A stretch of 64,000 nucleotides of DNA from Kaistia terrae (GTDB lineage: Bacteria; Pseudomonadota; Alphaproteobacteria; Rhizobiales; Kaistiaceae): contig NZ_JAPKNH010000001.1 in the NCBI RefSeq assembly GCF_026344005.1, positions 868,001-932,000 of the forward strand. Reading direction: 5' to 3'. The notes below the pieces were generated by a model. It saw only the letters and a program-made list of their open reading frames with translations. It searched no databases and had not been told where the DNA came from. Every line of letters starts with the position of its first letter. The stretch's first letter is position 1. Shown one piece after another: positions 30,475 to 37,670 of this stretch. The position numbers and the translations under genes are program-made.

Positions 30475-31662
30475 CTACTCCCGCTCGGCGAGGCGATTGA
30501 GGATGCCCCGATAGGGCGCGAACAGCTTCTCATCGTCAAGCGGGGCATCATCGTTCCAGCTTGCGACGACACAATGAACGCCGCCATCCCTGTTGACGAC
30601 GCGGGTCGAAAGGTTGAGCACGCCGATCTCCGAACCGCCCTTGTAGGCGACGGATTTCCAGGCCTTGGCGCTGGCGAGGCCGGGATTGATGCCGACGCTG
30701 GGAAGCGCGGCTGTCTGGTCGAGCAGGCGGCAGAGTTCGCGCGCCGTGAAGAACCATTCGACCTCATGGGTGGCGCTGGAACTGATCGCCCCAACCGGGG
30801 GCAGGGGCTCCTTCGCGATTCCGTCCAGAATGGCGCGGCGCACGGCGGCGTCGCCCGCCACCCATTCGGCCCGCATCGGAGCCTTGTCGGCCGTCTTCAG
30901 CGTGAAGAGTTCGCGCGTGGTCGGGAAGGGCGCGTTGGCGGGCGATATGGCCTCGACCACCTCGCGGCCGGCAATGCGGATCAGCGCGTCGGTCGCGGTG
31001 TTGTCGCTGATCGAAATCATCAGATTGGCGAGGGTTGCGAGCGTCAGGGGCGTGCCGTCCGGCCAATCCTGCAACTGGCCAGAGGGCAGGGACTTCCACG
31101 CCGGATCGAGCGGCACCACCTGATCCCAGCGTAGCCTTCCCTGCTCGACCGCGCCCTGGACCGCGACAAGGACGGCGAGCTTGGCGGCGGATCCGACGGC
31201 CAGCGGCTGCTCTGCCGCATGGGCGAAGATGTCCTGGCCGTTGCTGATGACGAGCAGCGCCGTCTTGCCGGGCAGGGCCTGGATCTCCTGCGCGAGGTCC
31301 GCGATCGCGCCTTGGGTTTCGGCCGCGCCGAACCAGAGGCCGATGATGCGGTCATCCTTGTCCAGCGTGATCGAGGTCGGCAGGTTTGCCCTGGCGAAGC
31401 GCAGCGTGAAGCCTTCGCCGGCCGTGTGTATCCCCTGCAACGGGCCATGCTTGGCGATCAGGCTGGCAACCAGCGCCTCGACCTCTGCGAACGAGACCTG
31501 GGCGAGGAAGCGCGCGTCGAAACGGGCGGCCGTCAGTCCTTTGGGCGTCATCAGGGCTTCGAGCGTTGCTTGCGGCGTCATGGTCTCGGCCTTGGCAGGT
31601 AGGGAGGTGAGAAGAGCGGCGGTGAGGGCGATGGCTGTCGTCAGATCTTTGAACAGTCGCAT
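30475..31662 (-). CDS. Secreted serine hydrolase, class A beta-lactamase-like
   Basis: 395 residues. Signal peptide about 1-25 (cleavage after AKA). An N-terminal domain of about 100 residues precedes the catalytic domain. The three beta-lactamase/transpeptidase motifs are present: SAAK at 158-161, SDN at 219-221 and KGGS at 341-344. Periplasmic. The length exceeds classical class A enzymes (about 290), and the extra N-terminal domain resembles an NTF2-like or Cpe-type accessory domain only in size and position. It may be a peptidase or esterase rather than a resistance enzyme. Probably in one transcript with aguB. Confidence 0.87.
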   Translation of the reverse strand: MRLFKDLTTAIALTAALLTSLPAKAETMTPQATLEALMTPKGLTAARFDARFLAQVSFAEVEALVASLIAKHGPLQGIHTAGEGFTLRFARANLPTSITLDKDDRIIGLWFGAAETQGAIADLAQEIQALPGKTALLVISNGQDIFAHAAEQPLAVGSAAKLAVLVAVQGAVEQGRLRWDQVVPLDPAWKSLPSGQLQDWPDGTPLTLATLANLMISISDNTATDALIRIAGREVVEAISPANAPFPTTRELFTLKTADKAPMRAEWVAGDAAVRRAILDGIAKEPLPPVGAISSSATHEVEWFFTARELCRLLDQTAALPSVGINPGLASAKAWKSVAYKGGSEIGVLNLSTRVVNRDGGVHCVVASWNDDAPLDDEKLFAPYRGILNRLAERE

Positions 31663-31801
31663 GCTCGATCCCGTTTTGTGCCCTCATCGGCAAGGGCGAT
31701 ACGCTCCATGGCGAACCGGACGCCGCCGCGCTATCGTCGGACGGCAAATGGAACGGTTCCAAGCCGCAGCCATTGGCCAATCGACGTGAAGGAGTAGCAC
31801 C

Positions 31802-33274
31802 ATGGACAAGTCGACCGTCAAGACCTTGAAGCTGATCGATCCGACGCTCGTAAAGGACCAGTGCTATGTCGATGGGGCCTGGGTCGGCCAGCCGTCGATC
31901 GATGTCACCAACCCGGCGACGGGCGCCGTCATTGGCCGCGTGCCGCGCTTTGGTGTCGATGAGACGACCGCAGCCGTCGATGCCGCCGCCGCCGCTTTCA
32001 AGCTCTGGGCGGCCAAGACCGCCAAGGAACGTTCAAAGCTGGTCCGGCAGTGGTTTGAGCGCATCCGCGCCCATCAGGATGACCTCGCCATGATCCTGAC
32101 CTCGGAGCAGGGCAAGCCGCTGGCGGAAGCCAAGGGCGAGATCGACTACGCGAATTCCTATGTCGAGTTTTACGCGGAAGAGGCCAAGCGCATCGCCGGC
32201 GAGACGCTGCCGAGCCATCGCGCCGATGCGCGCATTCTCGTGCTGCGCCAGCCGACCGGTGTTGTCGCGGCCATCACGCCGTGGAATTTCCCGGCCGCCA
32301 TGATCACCCGCAAGGTTGCGCCCGCACTGGCTGCCGGTTGCACGGTCGTATTGAAACCGGCCGGCGAGACGCCCCTCACGGCGCTGGCGCTGGCCGAACT
32401 GGCCGATCGCGCCGGCATTCCCAAGGGCGTGTTCAACGTCGTCACCGGCAGCGCGTCGGAAATCGGCGGCGTGCTGACGTCGCATCCGGCGATCCGGCTG
32501 GTGAATTTCACCGGCTCGACCGAAGTCGGCAAGCTGCTGATGCGGCAGGCTTCGACCACGGTGAAGAAGATGGCGCTGGAGCTTGGTGGCAACGCGCCGT
32601 TCATCGTCTTCGACGACGCCGATCTCGATGCTGCGGTCGAGGGCGCCATGATTTCGAAGTTCCGCAACATGGGCCAGACCTGCGTCTGCGCCAACCGTAT
32701 CTATGCGCAGGCCGGCATCCACGACGCTTTCGTCAAGAAGCTGATCGCGGCGGTCGAGAAGCTCAAGGTTGGCAATGGCACGGACGACGGCGTCACGCAG
32801 GGCCCGCTGATCAACGACAAGGCGATCGAGAAGGTCGAGGAGCATCTGAAGGACGCCACGAGCAAAGGCGCGAAGGTGGCTCTTGGCGGCCATCGGCATT
32901 CTCTGGGGGGCTCGTTCTACGAGCCGACCGTGCTGACCGGCGCGACGCGGACCATGCAGCTTGCCCGCGAGGAGACGTTCGGCCCGATCGCGGCGGTGTT
33001 CAAGTTCGAGACCGAGGAAGAGGTCATCAAGGCCGCTAACGACACCGAATTCGGCCTCGCGGCCTATTTCTATTCGCGCGATATCGGCCGCATCTTCCGC
33101 GTCGGCGAGGGGCTCGAATACGGCATGGTCGGCATCAATTCCGGCGTGCTTTCGACGGAATTGGCACCGTTTGGCGGCGTCAAGGAATCCGGCAACGGAC
33201 GCGAGGGTTCGCATCACGGCATCGATGAATTCGTCGAGAAGAAGTACCTTCTTGTCGCCGGCCTCGACCGGTAG
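31802..33274 (+). CDS. gabD: NAD(P)-dependent succinate-semialdehyde dehydrogenase
   Basis: 490 residues. Aldehyde dehydrogenase oxidising succinate semialdehyde to succinate, the last step of GABA and putrescine breakdown. Seen: AAITPWNFPAAMITRKVAPALAAG, NFTGSTEVGKLL, the Glu of MALELGGNAPFIVFDDADLD and catalytic Cys294 in GQTCVCANR; FGGVKESGNGREGSHHGIDEF near the C-terminus is typical of GabD. AAGGAG ribosome site. Its position beside aguA/aguB fits a polyamine-to-succinate pathway, though transaminase genes are absent here; glutarate semialdehyde is an alternative substrate. Confidence 0.93.
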   Translation: MDKSTVKTLKLIDPTLVKDQCYVDGAWVGQPSIDVTNPATGAVIGRVPRFGVDETTAAVDAAAAAFKLWAAKTAKERSKLVRQWFERIRAHQDDLAMILTSEQGKPLAEAKGEIDYANSYVEFYAEEAKRIAGETLPSHRADARILVLRQPTGVVAAITPWNFPAAMITRKVAPALAAGCTVVLKPAGETPLTALALAELADRAGIPKGVFNVVTGSASEIGGVLTSHPAIRLVNFTGSTEVGKLLMRQASTTVKKMALELGGNAPFIVFDDADLDAAVEGAMISKFRNMGQTCVCANRIYAQAGIHDAFVKKLIAAVEKLKVGNGTDDGVTQGPLINDKAIEKVEEHLKDATSKGAKVALGGHRHSLGGSFYEPTVLTGATRTMQLAREETFGPIAAVFKFETEEEVIKAANDTEFGLAAYFYSRDIGRIFRVGEGLEYGMVGINSGVLSTELAPFGGVKESGNGREGSHHGIDEFVEKKYLLVAGLDR

Positions 33275-33314
33275 GCTGATTTCACTAGGCACCACAACGC
33301 GATAGGCGGGCAAC

Positions 33315-33860
33315 ATGTCGAAGGCAGTGCGCTGGCAGAGCTGGGACGGCGAGGGGCTGGAGCATATGGTCTTCAGCGACCGTCCGACGGGGATCGCCGC
33401 CGAGGGGGCGATCCTGTCCGGCGGCGAGGCGCGCTTCGCCGCCCATTACGAACTCTCCTGCCACCCGGACGGCCACGTTGCCGAGGCACGGGTCGCCATT
33501 GTCGGCGGTCCGTCGATAACGCTGCAATCGGATGGCGACGGGCTTTGGCGAAACAGCGACGGCAAGCGGGTGCCGGCATTGGTCGGCGCCAGCGACGTCG
33601 ATTTTTCCGCCAGTCCCGTCACCAATATGCTGGCGATCCGGCGGTTGGGGCTGGCCGAGGGGGAGGTGGGCGAGATCACGGCGGTCTATGTCCGTTTTCC
33701 GGATCTGGAAGTCGAACTGGATCGACAGCGCTACACCTGCCTGCAGGCCGGCCGCCGCTATCTCTACGAGGCGATCGACGGCACATTCCGCGCCGAGATC
33801 GAGACGGAAGAGAGCGGCCTGCCCACGCTTTATCACGGGCTGTTCCGACGCATTCCCTGA
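33315..33860 (+). CDS. Putative glycolipid-binding domain protein (DUF1089-like)
   Basis: 181 residues. The pattern VRWQSWDGEGLEHMVF at the start, WRNSDG...GASDVDFSASPVTNMLAIRRLGL in the middle and RYLYEAIDGTFRAEIE near the end fits the putative glycolipid-binding family. No signal peptide. Biological role not established. Forty bases after gabD, same strand. Confidence 0.75.
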   Translation: MSKAVRWQSWDGEGLEHMVFSDRPTGIAAEGAILSGGEARFAAHYELSCHPDGHVAEARVAIVGGPSITLQSDGDGLWRNSDGKRVPALVGASDVDFSASPVTNMLAIRRLGLAEGEVGEITAVYVRFPDLEVELDRQRYTCLQAGRRYLYEAIDGTFRAEIETEESGLPTLYHGLFRRIP

Positions 33861-33932
33861 GCGTCAGGCCATTTGCATGCTGCATTGCCCGGCCGCAGGA
33901 AAATGCGGCGCGGGCGATGCGGCGATGTTGGA

Positions 33933-34352
33933 TCAGGCGTCGGCGACCTTGCCGTTCGTGCCGAGTGGATCGTAGCTGCCGAACGACCACTCATAGCCCT
34001 CGCTGTCGCGGCAGGAATACTCCCGCGAGCCGTATTCCATATCTTCCGGCGGGCGGGTGATCTTCGCGCCCGCGGCGACCGCCATGTCGTAGTGCGCATC
34101 GACGAAACGGACCGAAACATAGACGCCTCCGGTTCCGCCGCTCGCCGTCCGTCCGCTGGCGACCAGTTCCGGCGTGAAGCCGCCCAGCATGACCATCGAC
34201 TGCCCCAGTCGCAGTTCCGCATGGACGATTTCGCCGTCCGGTCCTTCATGCTGCGCGTGAATTTCAAAGCCGAACCCTTTGATCAGAAACTCTATCGCGG
34301 CTCTTGGATCTCTGTAGCGCAGCACCGGGAAGATATGGGACGTTCGGACCAT
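33933..34352 (-). CDS. VOC-family (glyoxalase/bleomycin-resistance fold) protein
   Basis: 139 residues from the ATG at 34352, chosen for the GGAGGAA ribosome site six bases upstream; an upstream in-frame start at 34367 would overlap that site. Paired beta-alpha-beta-beta-beta modules: ISHIFPVLRYRDPRAAIEFL-type opening, ELRLGQSMVMLGG, then SVRFVDAHYDMAVAAGAKI and SCRDSEGYEWSFGSYD. A metal-dependent lyase/dioxygenase or binding protein; substrate unknown. Stands tail-to-tail with the glycolipid-binding gene. Confidence 0.85.
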   Translation of the reverse strand: MVRTSHIFPVLRYRDPRAAIEFLIKGFGFEIHAQHEGPDGEIVHAELRLGQSMVMLGGFTPELVASGRTASGGTGGVYVSVRFVDAHYDMAVAAGAKITRPPEDMEYGSREYSCRDSEGYEWSFGSYDPLGTNGKVADA

Positions 34353-34384
34353 TCGCGTTTCCTCCAATCGGTTCGCTATTCGTT

Positions 34385-35029
34385 TCAGGCACCGGCCTCG
34401 GCGTCTGCTTCCGTCGCCTGGGCAAGAGCCTGCTCGAACACATCTTCCGGCTGACAGCCGGACAGGGCAAGACGTCGGTTGAAGACGAAGAACGGCACGC
34501 CGCTGATGCCGCCCTGGGCAGCGGCGGCAGCTTCCTGGCGCGTGATCTCCAGCTCTGCTGCATCGGTTGCCAGCCGCCGCGCTTCCTCGGCCGTGAAGCC
34601 ATGCCGTGCGCCGATTTCGGCGAGGACGTCCGGGTCGGCAATGTTGCGGGCATCCATGAAATGCGCCTCGAACAGGGCGGTCGCCAGCGCGTCCTGAGTG
34701 CCCTTGTCCAGCGCGTGGCGGATCAGCGTATGCGCCGCAGCCGTCGGGCGCATGCGTGGCTGCTTCGACAGGTCGAGCGCGATGCCGCTCTTGCGGGCTT
34801 CGGCCTCGACACGGGCGAACATCGGCCCCGGGTCACCGCCGAACCGCTTGCGCATCTTCTCGGCCACGTCGATCCCTTCCGGCGGCACGGTCGGATCGAG
34901 GAAGAACGGATGATGGATGATCTGCGCTTCGGTTCCGGCTTCGGCGAGCACCTTGTGCAGCCGTTTGACACCGATGAAGCACCAGGGGCAGACGATGTCG
35001 GTGACGACGTCGATCTGGATCTTCGACAT
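34385..35029 (-). CDS. DsbA-family thiol oxidoreductase (FrnE-like)
   Basis: 214 residues, no signal peptide, so cytoplasmic. Thioredoxin fold with a CPWC active site at residues 14-17 and a cis-Pro loop in GISGVPFFVFN. Helical insert rich in Ala between. FrnE-type members act in polyketide tailoring or oxidative-stress repair; the role here is unknown. GGGAG ribosome site. Thirty-two bases upstream of the VOC gene and probably co-transcribed. Confidence 0.9.
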   Translation of the reverse strand: MSKIQIDVVTDIVCPWCFIGVKRLHKVLAEAGTEAQIIHHPFFLDPTVPPEGIDVAEKMRKRFGGDPGPMFARVEAEARKSGIALDLSKQPRMRPTAAAHTLIRHALDKGTQDALATALFEAHFMDARNIADPDVLAEIGARHGFTAEEARRLATDAAELEITRQEAAAAAQGGISGVPFFVFNRRLALSGCQPEDVFEQALAQATEADAEAGA

Positions 35030-35176
35030 AAAAATCTCCCGTCGCGCGGAAAGGTCGCGTCAACCAATCGGAAATGAACGTCAGCTATACCAAGCCTGCG
35101 TGACTGAGGACACAGTCGCGCTTCCGGATCGGTGCTATCCCTTCCGGCGAACAGATTCCAGTCTCAGGACAAAACC

Positions 35177-35422
35177 ATGCGTATCGCTTTCGCAGCCTTT
35201 TTCGGTTTGATCTTCGGCGGCATCGTCGGCGTCGGAACGGGAGTGGGCATCGGCATGCTGTTGCAGCGGATAGTGGATGTGGGCTGCAATGCAGGCGGAT
35301 GCGCAAATTTCGTGATGTTCTGGGCTGGTCTGGGTCTGGTGGTCTGCGCCCTGCTCGGCGCTGTTCTCGCTGGCGTCCTGACCCGCGAAGATGTTCGCGC
35401 CAGCATGCCCCGTCCCCAGTAG
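35177..35422 (+). CDS. Small membrane protein
   Basis: 81 residues from the ATG at 35177 (AGGAC upstream). Two hydrophobic segments, about residues 3-28 (AAFFGLIFGGIVGVGTGVGIGM) and 46-68 (FWAGLGLVVCALLGAVLAGVL), with a short Cys-containing loop between (VGCNAGGCANF). Gly-zipper-like first helix. I do not recognise a family. Convergent with the acetyltransferase gene, 12 bases apart. Confidence 0.7.
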   Translation: MRIAFAAFFGLIFGGIVGVGTGVGIGMLLQRIVDVGCNAGGCANFVMFWAGLGLVVCALLGAVLAGVLTREDVRASMPRPQ

Positions 35423-35434
35423 GCTTCGACGTTT

Positions 35435-35941
35435 CTACCCGACTTCGGCGAAGGCTGCGTGATAGCGGACTTCGCCTGCTGGCGTTTCCTGTCCTGGCGG
35501 CAGGACGAGCGCCATGAAATATTCGGGCGGTATGCCTGACAGGGTCCATCGCGGATCGGCTCGAAAACCGAACCGCTGATAGAATTCCGGTTCGCCGACC
35601 AGGACACAGCCGGCTGCGCCCAGCGCCTTGATGCGCTCCAGTCCCGTTTCGATCAGGGCTCGGCCGATGCCGCGCCCCTGCATCTCCGGAAGCACCGCCA
35701 CTGGCCCCAGCCCGAACCAGCCTTCGTCCGCGCCGTCAATCGTGACGGGGGAGAAGGCGACGTGACCGACGATCTTCCCATCCTCCACGGCGACGAGCGA
35801 AACGTGCAGTGCACCATCGGCGCGCAAGGCCTCGACGAGGGCCCCCTCGCGCTGCTGGCTGTGCGGGTGACCCTGGAATGCCGCGGCGATCACCTCGCTT
35901 ATGGCCTTTCCGTCCCTGGCGGTTTCGTCCCGAATGTTCAT
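35435..35941 (-). CDS. GNAT-family N-acetyltransferase (YhbS-like)
   Basis: 168 residues from the ATG at 35941; upstream in-frame codons lie in AT-rich promoter-like DNA. Acetyl-CoA binding loop GLGPVAVLPEMQGRGIGRALIETGLERIKALGAAGCVLVG, then EFYQRFGFRA, as in YhbS. Substrate unknown. Its upstream region shares the AT-rich island and palindrome with the divergent 36-kb gene. Confidence 0.87.
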   Translation of the reverse strand: MNIRDETARDGKAISEVIAAAFQGHPHSQQREGALVEALRADGALHVSLVAVEDGKIVGHVAFSPVTIDGADEGWFGLGPVAVLPEMQGRGIGRALIETGLERIKALGAAGCVLVGEPEFYQRFGFRADPRWTLSGIPPEYFMALVLPPGQETPAGEVRYHAAFAEVG

Positions 35942-35985
35942 TCTTCGATGATCGTCTTGTTCTTCTCGGGAAACAACTACTTTTA

Positions 35986-36002
35986 AATTCAAATTTTGAA
36001 CA
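35986..36002. promoter_or_regulatory. Operator-like palindrome in an AT-rich divergent promoter region
   Basis: AATTCAAATTTTGAACA, containing the perfect palindrome TTCAAA-T-TTTGAA, and matching the 29468-29484 site at 14 of 17 positions. Located between the divergent acetyltransferase gene and the first gene of the surface-glycan island. Confidence 0.45.
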
Positions 36003-36113
36003 AATATTCTGCAAGAATAGGAATTAATATTTATTTTCAACATTGTTGTGCGCTGCAAAATGAAGCGATACTAATCGGCGTATCCGAATAACAAGCAAGT
36101 TTGTCTAATCGTA

Positions 36114-37670
36114 ATGCTTACGATTTCGACTGGACTGCTCTGCATGAACGGACGCTGCCACGTGAACAAACCTATCAAGAGCCAGTTTGACCCGGTCGTT
36201 CCGACGCAAACCAAGGCATCGCTTCGCATGGTGCTCGCCGGCGCAAGCGACCGCGCCGAGTTGGCCGCTGGCCCGCTGGCCCATCTCGTCACTTTTACAG
36301 ACGAGCTTTTCCGCAGCGATGGCACGATGCGGGATGTCTACCCGGTCCTGGCCGTCGTCGCCTCGCCGGCGGGAGCGTCGGAGATCGACGCCATCTGTGC
36401 CGCGCTCGTCAAGATGGCGACCATTCCCGCGCCGCCCGTCATCCGCATCGATCGCGATGTGGATGGTGTCGCCGCGCTGATCCAGACGGTTCTCGAATCC
36501 GGCCTTGGGCGCATCTCCAGCTATGCCAGCACCATGGCGACGGAGCTGGTCATGCTGCGCCGGGAGCGCGAGACGCTGTTCGAGAATTTCCGCGTGCTGG
36601 AGGATGCTTTCCGGGCTCGCAACTGGGAGCCGGCGAGCGAGATCTTCGCCCATGACGCCTTTGTCGATCCGAAGGACGAGGGCATCGGTCGCCTGATGCG
36701 CGAAGGCTGGGTGGAGCAGTTGTTCCCCGTCTCGAGCTTTGGCGTCTCCGGTTTCGCACTGCATTTCCGCAATCTGGCCAAGGGCAGCGGCGAAGTGATC
36801 GTCACGCTCGACTATGTCGAGAACGGCGAGGGCGTTGCCGAGTGGATCGTGCCCTTCTCCGATCTCGCGGCGGACTGGAACTTCTTCTCCCTGCCCAAGG
36901 CCTGCGATGGCAGCCCGCGCACGCTGCGGCTGCGGATCTCGGCCAATGGTGCCGAGCCGCCCGCGCCGTCGCTGGGCCATCCGATCGCCAGCCGCCGCTA
37001 CGCAGCCCGTGCCCGCACGCCGCATGGCGATCTCGATCACCGGCCGCTGGCGATCAAGATCTATTCCGGCATTCCCGGCGTCCGTCCGACCGCGCTGCCG
37101 AATTCGATCGCACCAAGCTCGCTCATCGGCGGTCGCCGGATCGAGGATTATCGCCTGCCGATCGATGCGCTGCGCGCTGTCGCCGACGTATCCGTCAGCC
37201 CGATCGTGCCCGATTTCCAGACCATCCGCTTTCTCGAGCACGAGGACGCCATCGTCTGTCATCCGCTGCCGGCCGGCATTTCGGCCGGTGCGGTCGCCAA
37301 CGCGGTCGCGCCCGGTACGGTCCGCTTCTCGGCCCGCGCCACCATCGACCATGCAGAGGGGCAGCCGGCGCTCGTCGGCTTCCTGCTGGCGCCGAGTGCC
37401 GCCAATCTTCGCTCCGAGATCGCTATTCTCGAGCGGGAGGGAGCGGCCCGACGCTCCGCCTACTTCAGCGGTTGGCGCGACGTGATTGCCGGGGAGTCTG
37501 CCAGCATCAACATTGTGCTCGACAGCCCGACGCAGCGAACGATGAACCTCGTCATCCTGAGCCGCGCCAAGGGCGACTCCGTCGATTTCTCCTGGCTCAA
37601 GGTGTCCGACTTCCGTCTGGTCCGCCATTTCGAAGTCGAGCCGCGCGGGGAGGTTGCCCATGCGCAGTGA
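36114..37670 (+). CDS. Protein of unknown function at the head of the glycan island (possibly DUF6212)
   Basis: Up to 518 residues; starts at 36114, 36144 (ATG) or 36162 (GTG) are all possible. No signal peptide or membrane helix is clear. The N-terminal 170 residues are helical and contain RRERETLFENFRVLEDAF. The middle and C-terminal parts are beta-rich, with FALHFRNLAKGSGEVIVTLDYVENGEG-type sequence suggesting jelly-roll carbohydrate-binding-like domains. I suspect the DUF6212 family but cannot confirm it. Its end overlaps the start of the GT2-GT4 gene by 11 bases, so the two proteins are made together and probably work together on a glycan. Confidence 0.75.
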   Translation: MLTISTGLLCMNGRCHVNKPIKSQFDPVVPTQTKASLRMVLAGASDRAELAAGPLAHLVTFTDELFRSDGTMRDVYPVLAVVASPAGASEIDAICAALVKMATIPAPPVIRIDRDVDGVAALIQTVLESGLGRISSYASTMATELVMLRRERETLFENFRVLEDAFRARNWEPASEIFAHDAFVDPKDEGIGRLMREGWVEQLFPVSSFGVSGFALHFRNLAKGSGEVIVTLDYVENGEGVAEWIVPFSDLAADWNFFSLPKACDGSPRTLRLRISANGAEPPAPSLGHPIASRRYAARARTPHGDLDHRPLAIKIYSGIPGVRPTALPNSIAPSSLIGGRRIEDYRLPIDALRAVADVSVSPIVPDFQTIRFLEHEDAIVCHPLPAGISAGAVANAVAPGTVRFSARATIDHAEGQPALVGFLLAPSAANLRSEIAILEREGAARRSAYFSGWRDVIAGESASINIVLDSPTQRTMNLVILSRAKGDSVDFSWLKVSDFRLVRHFEVEPRGEVAHAQ

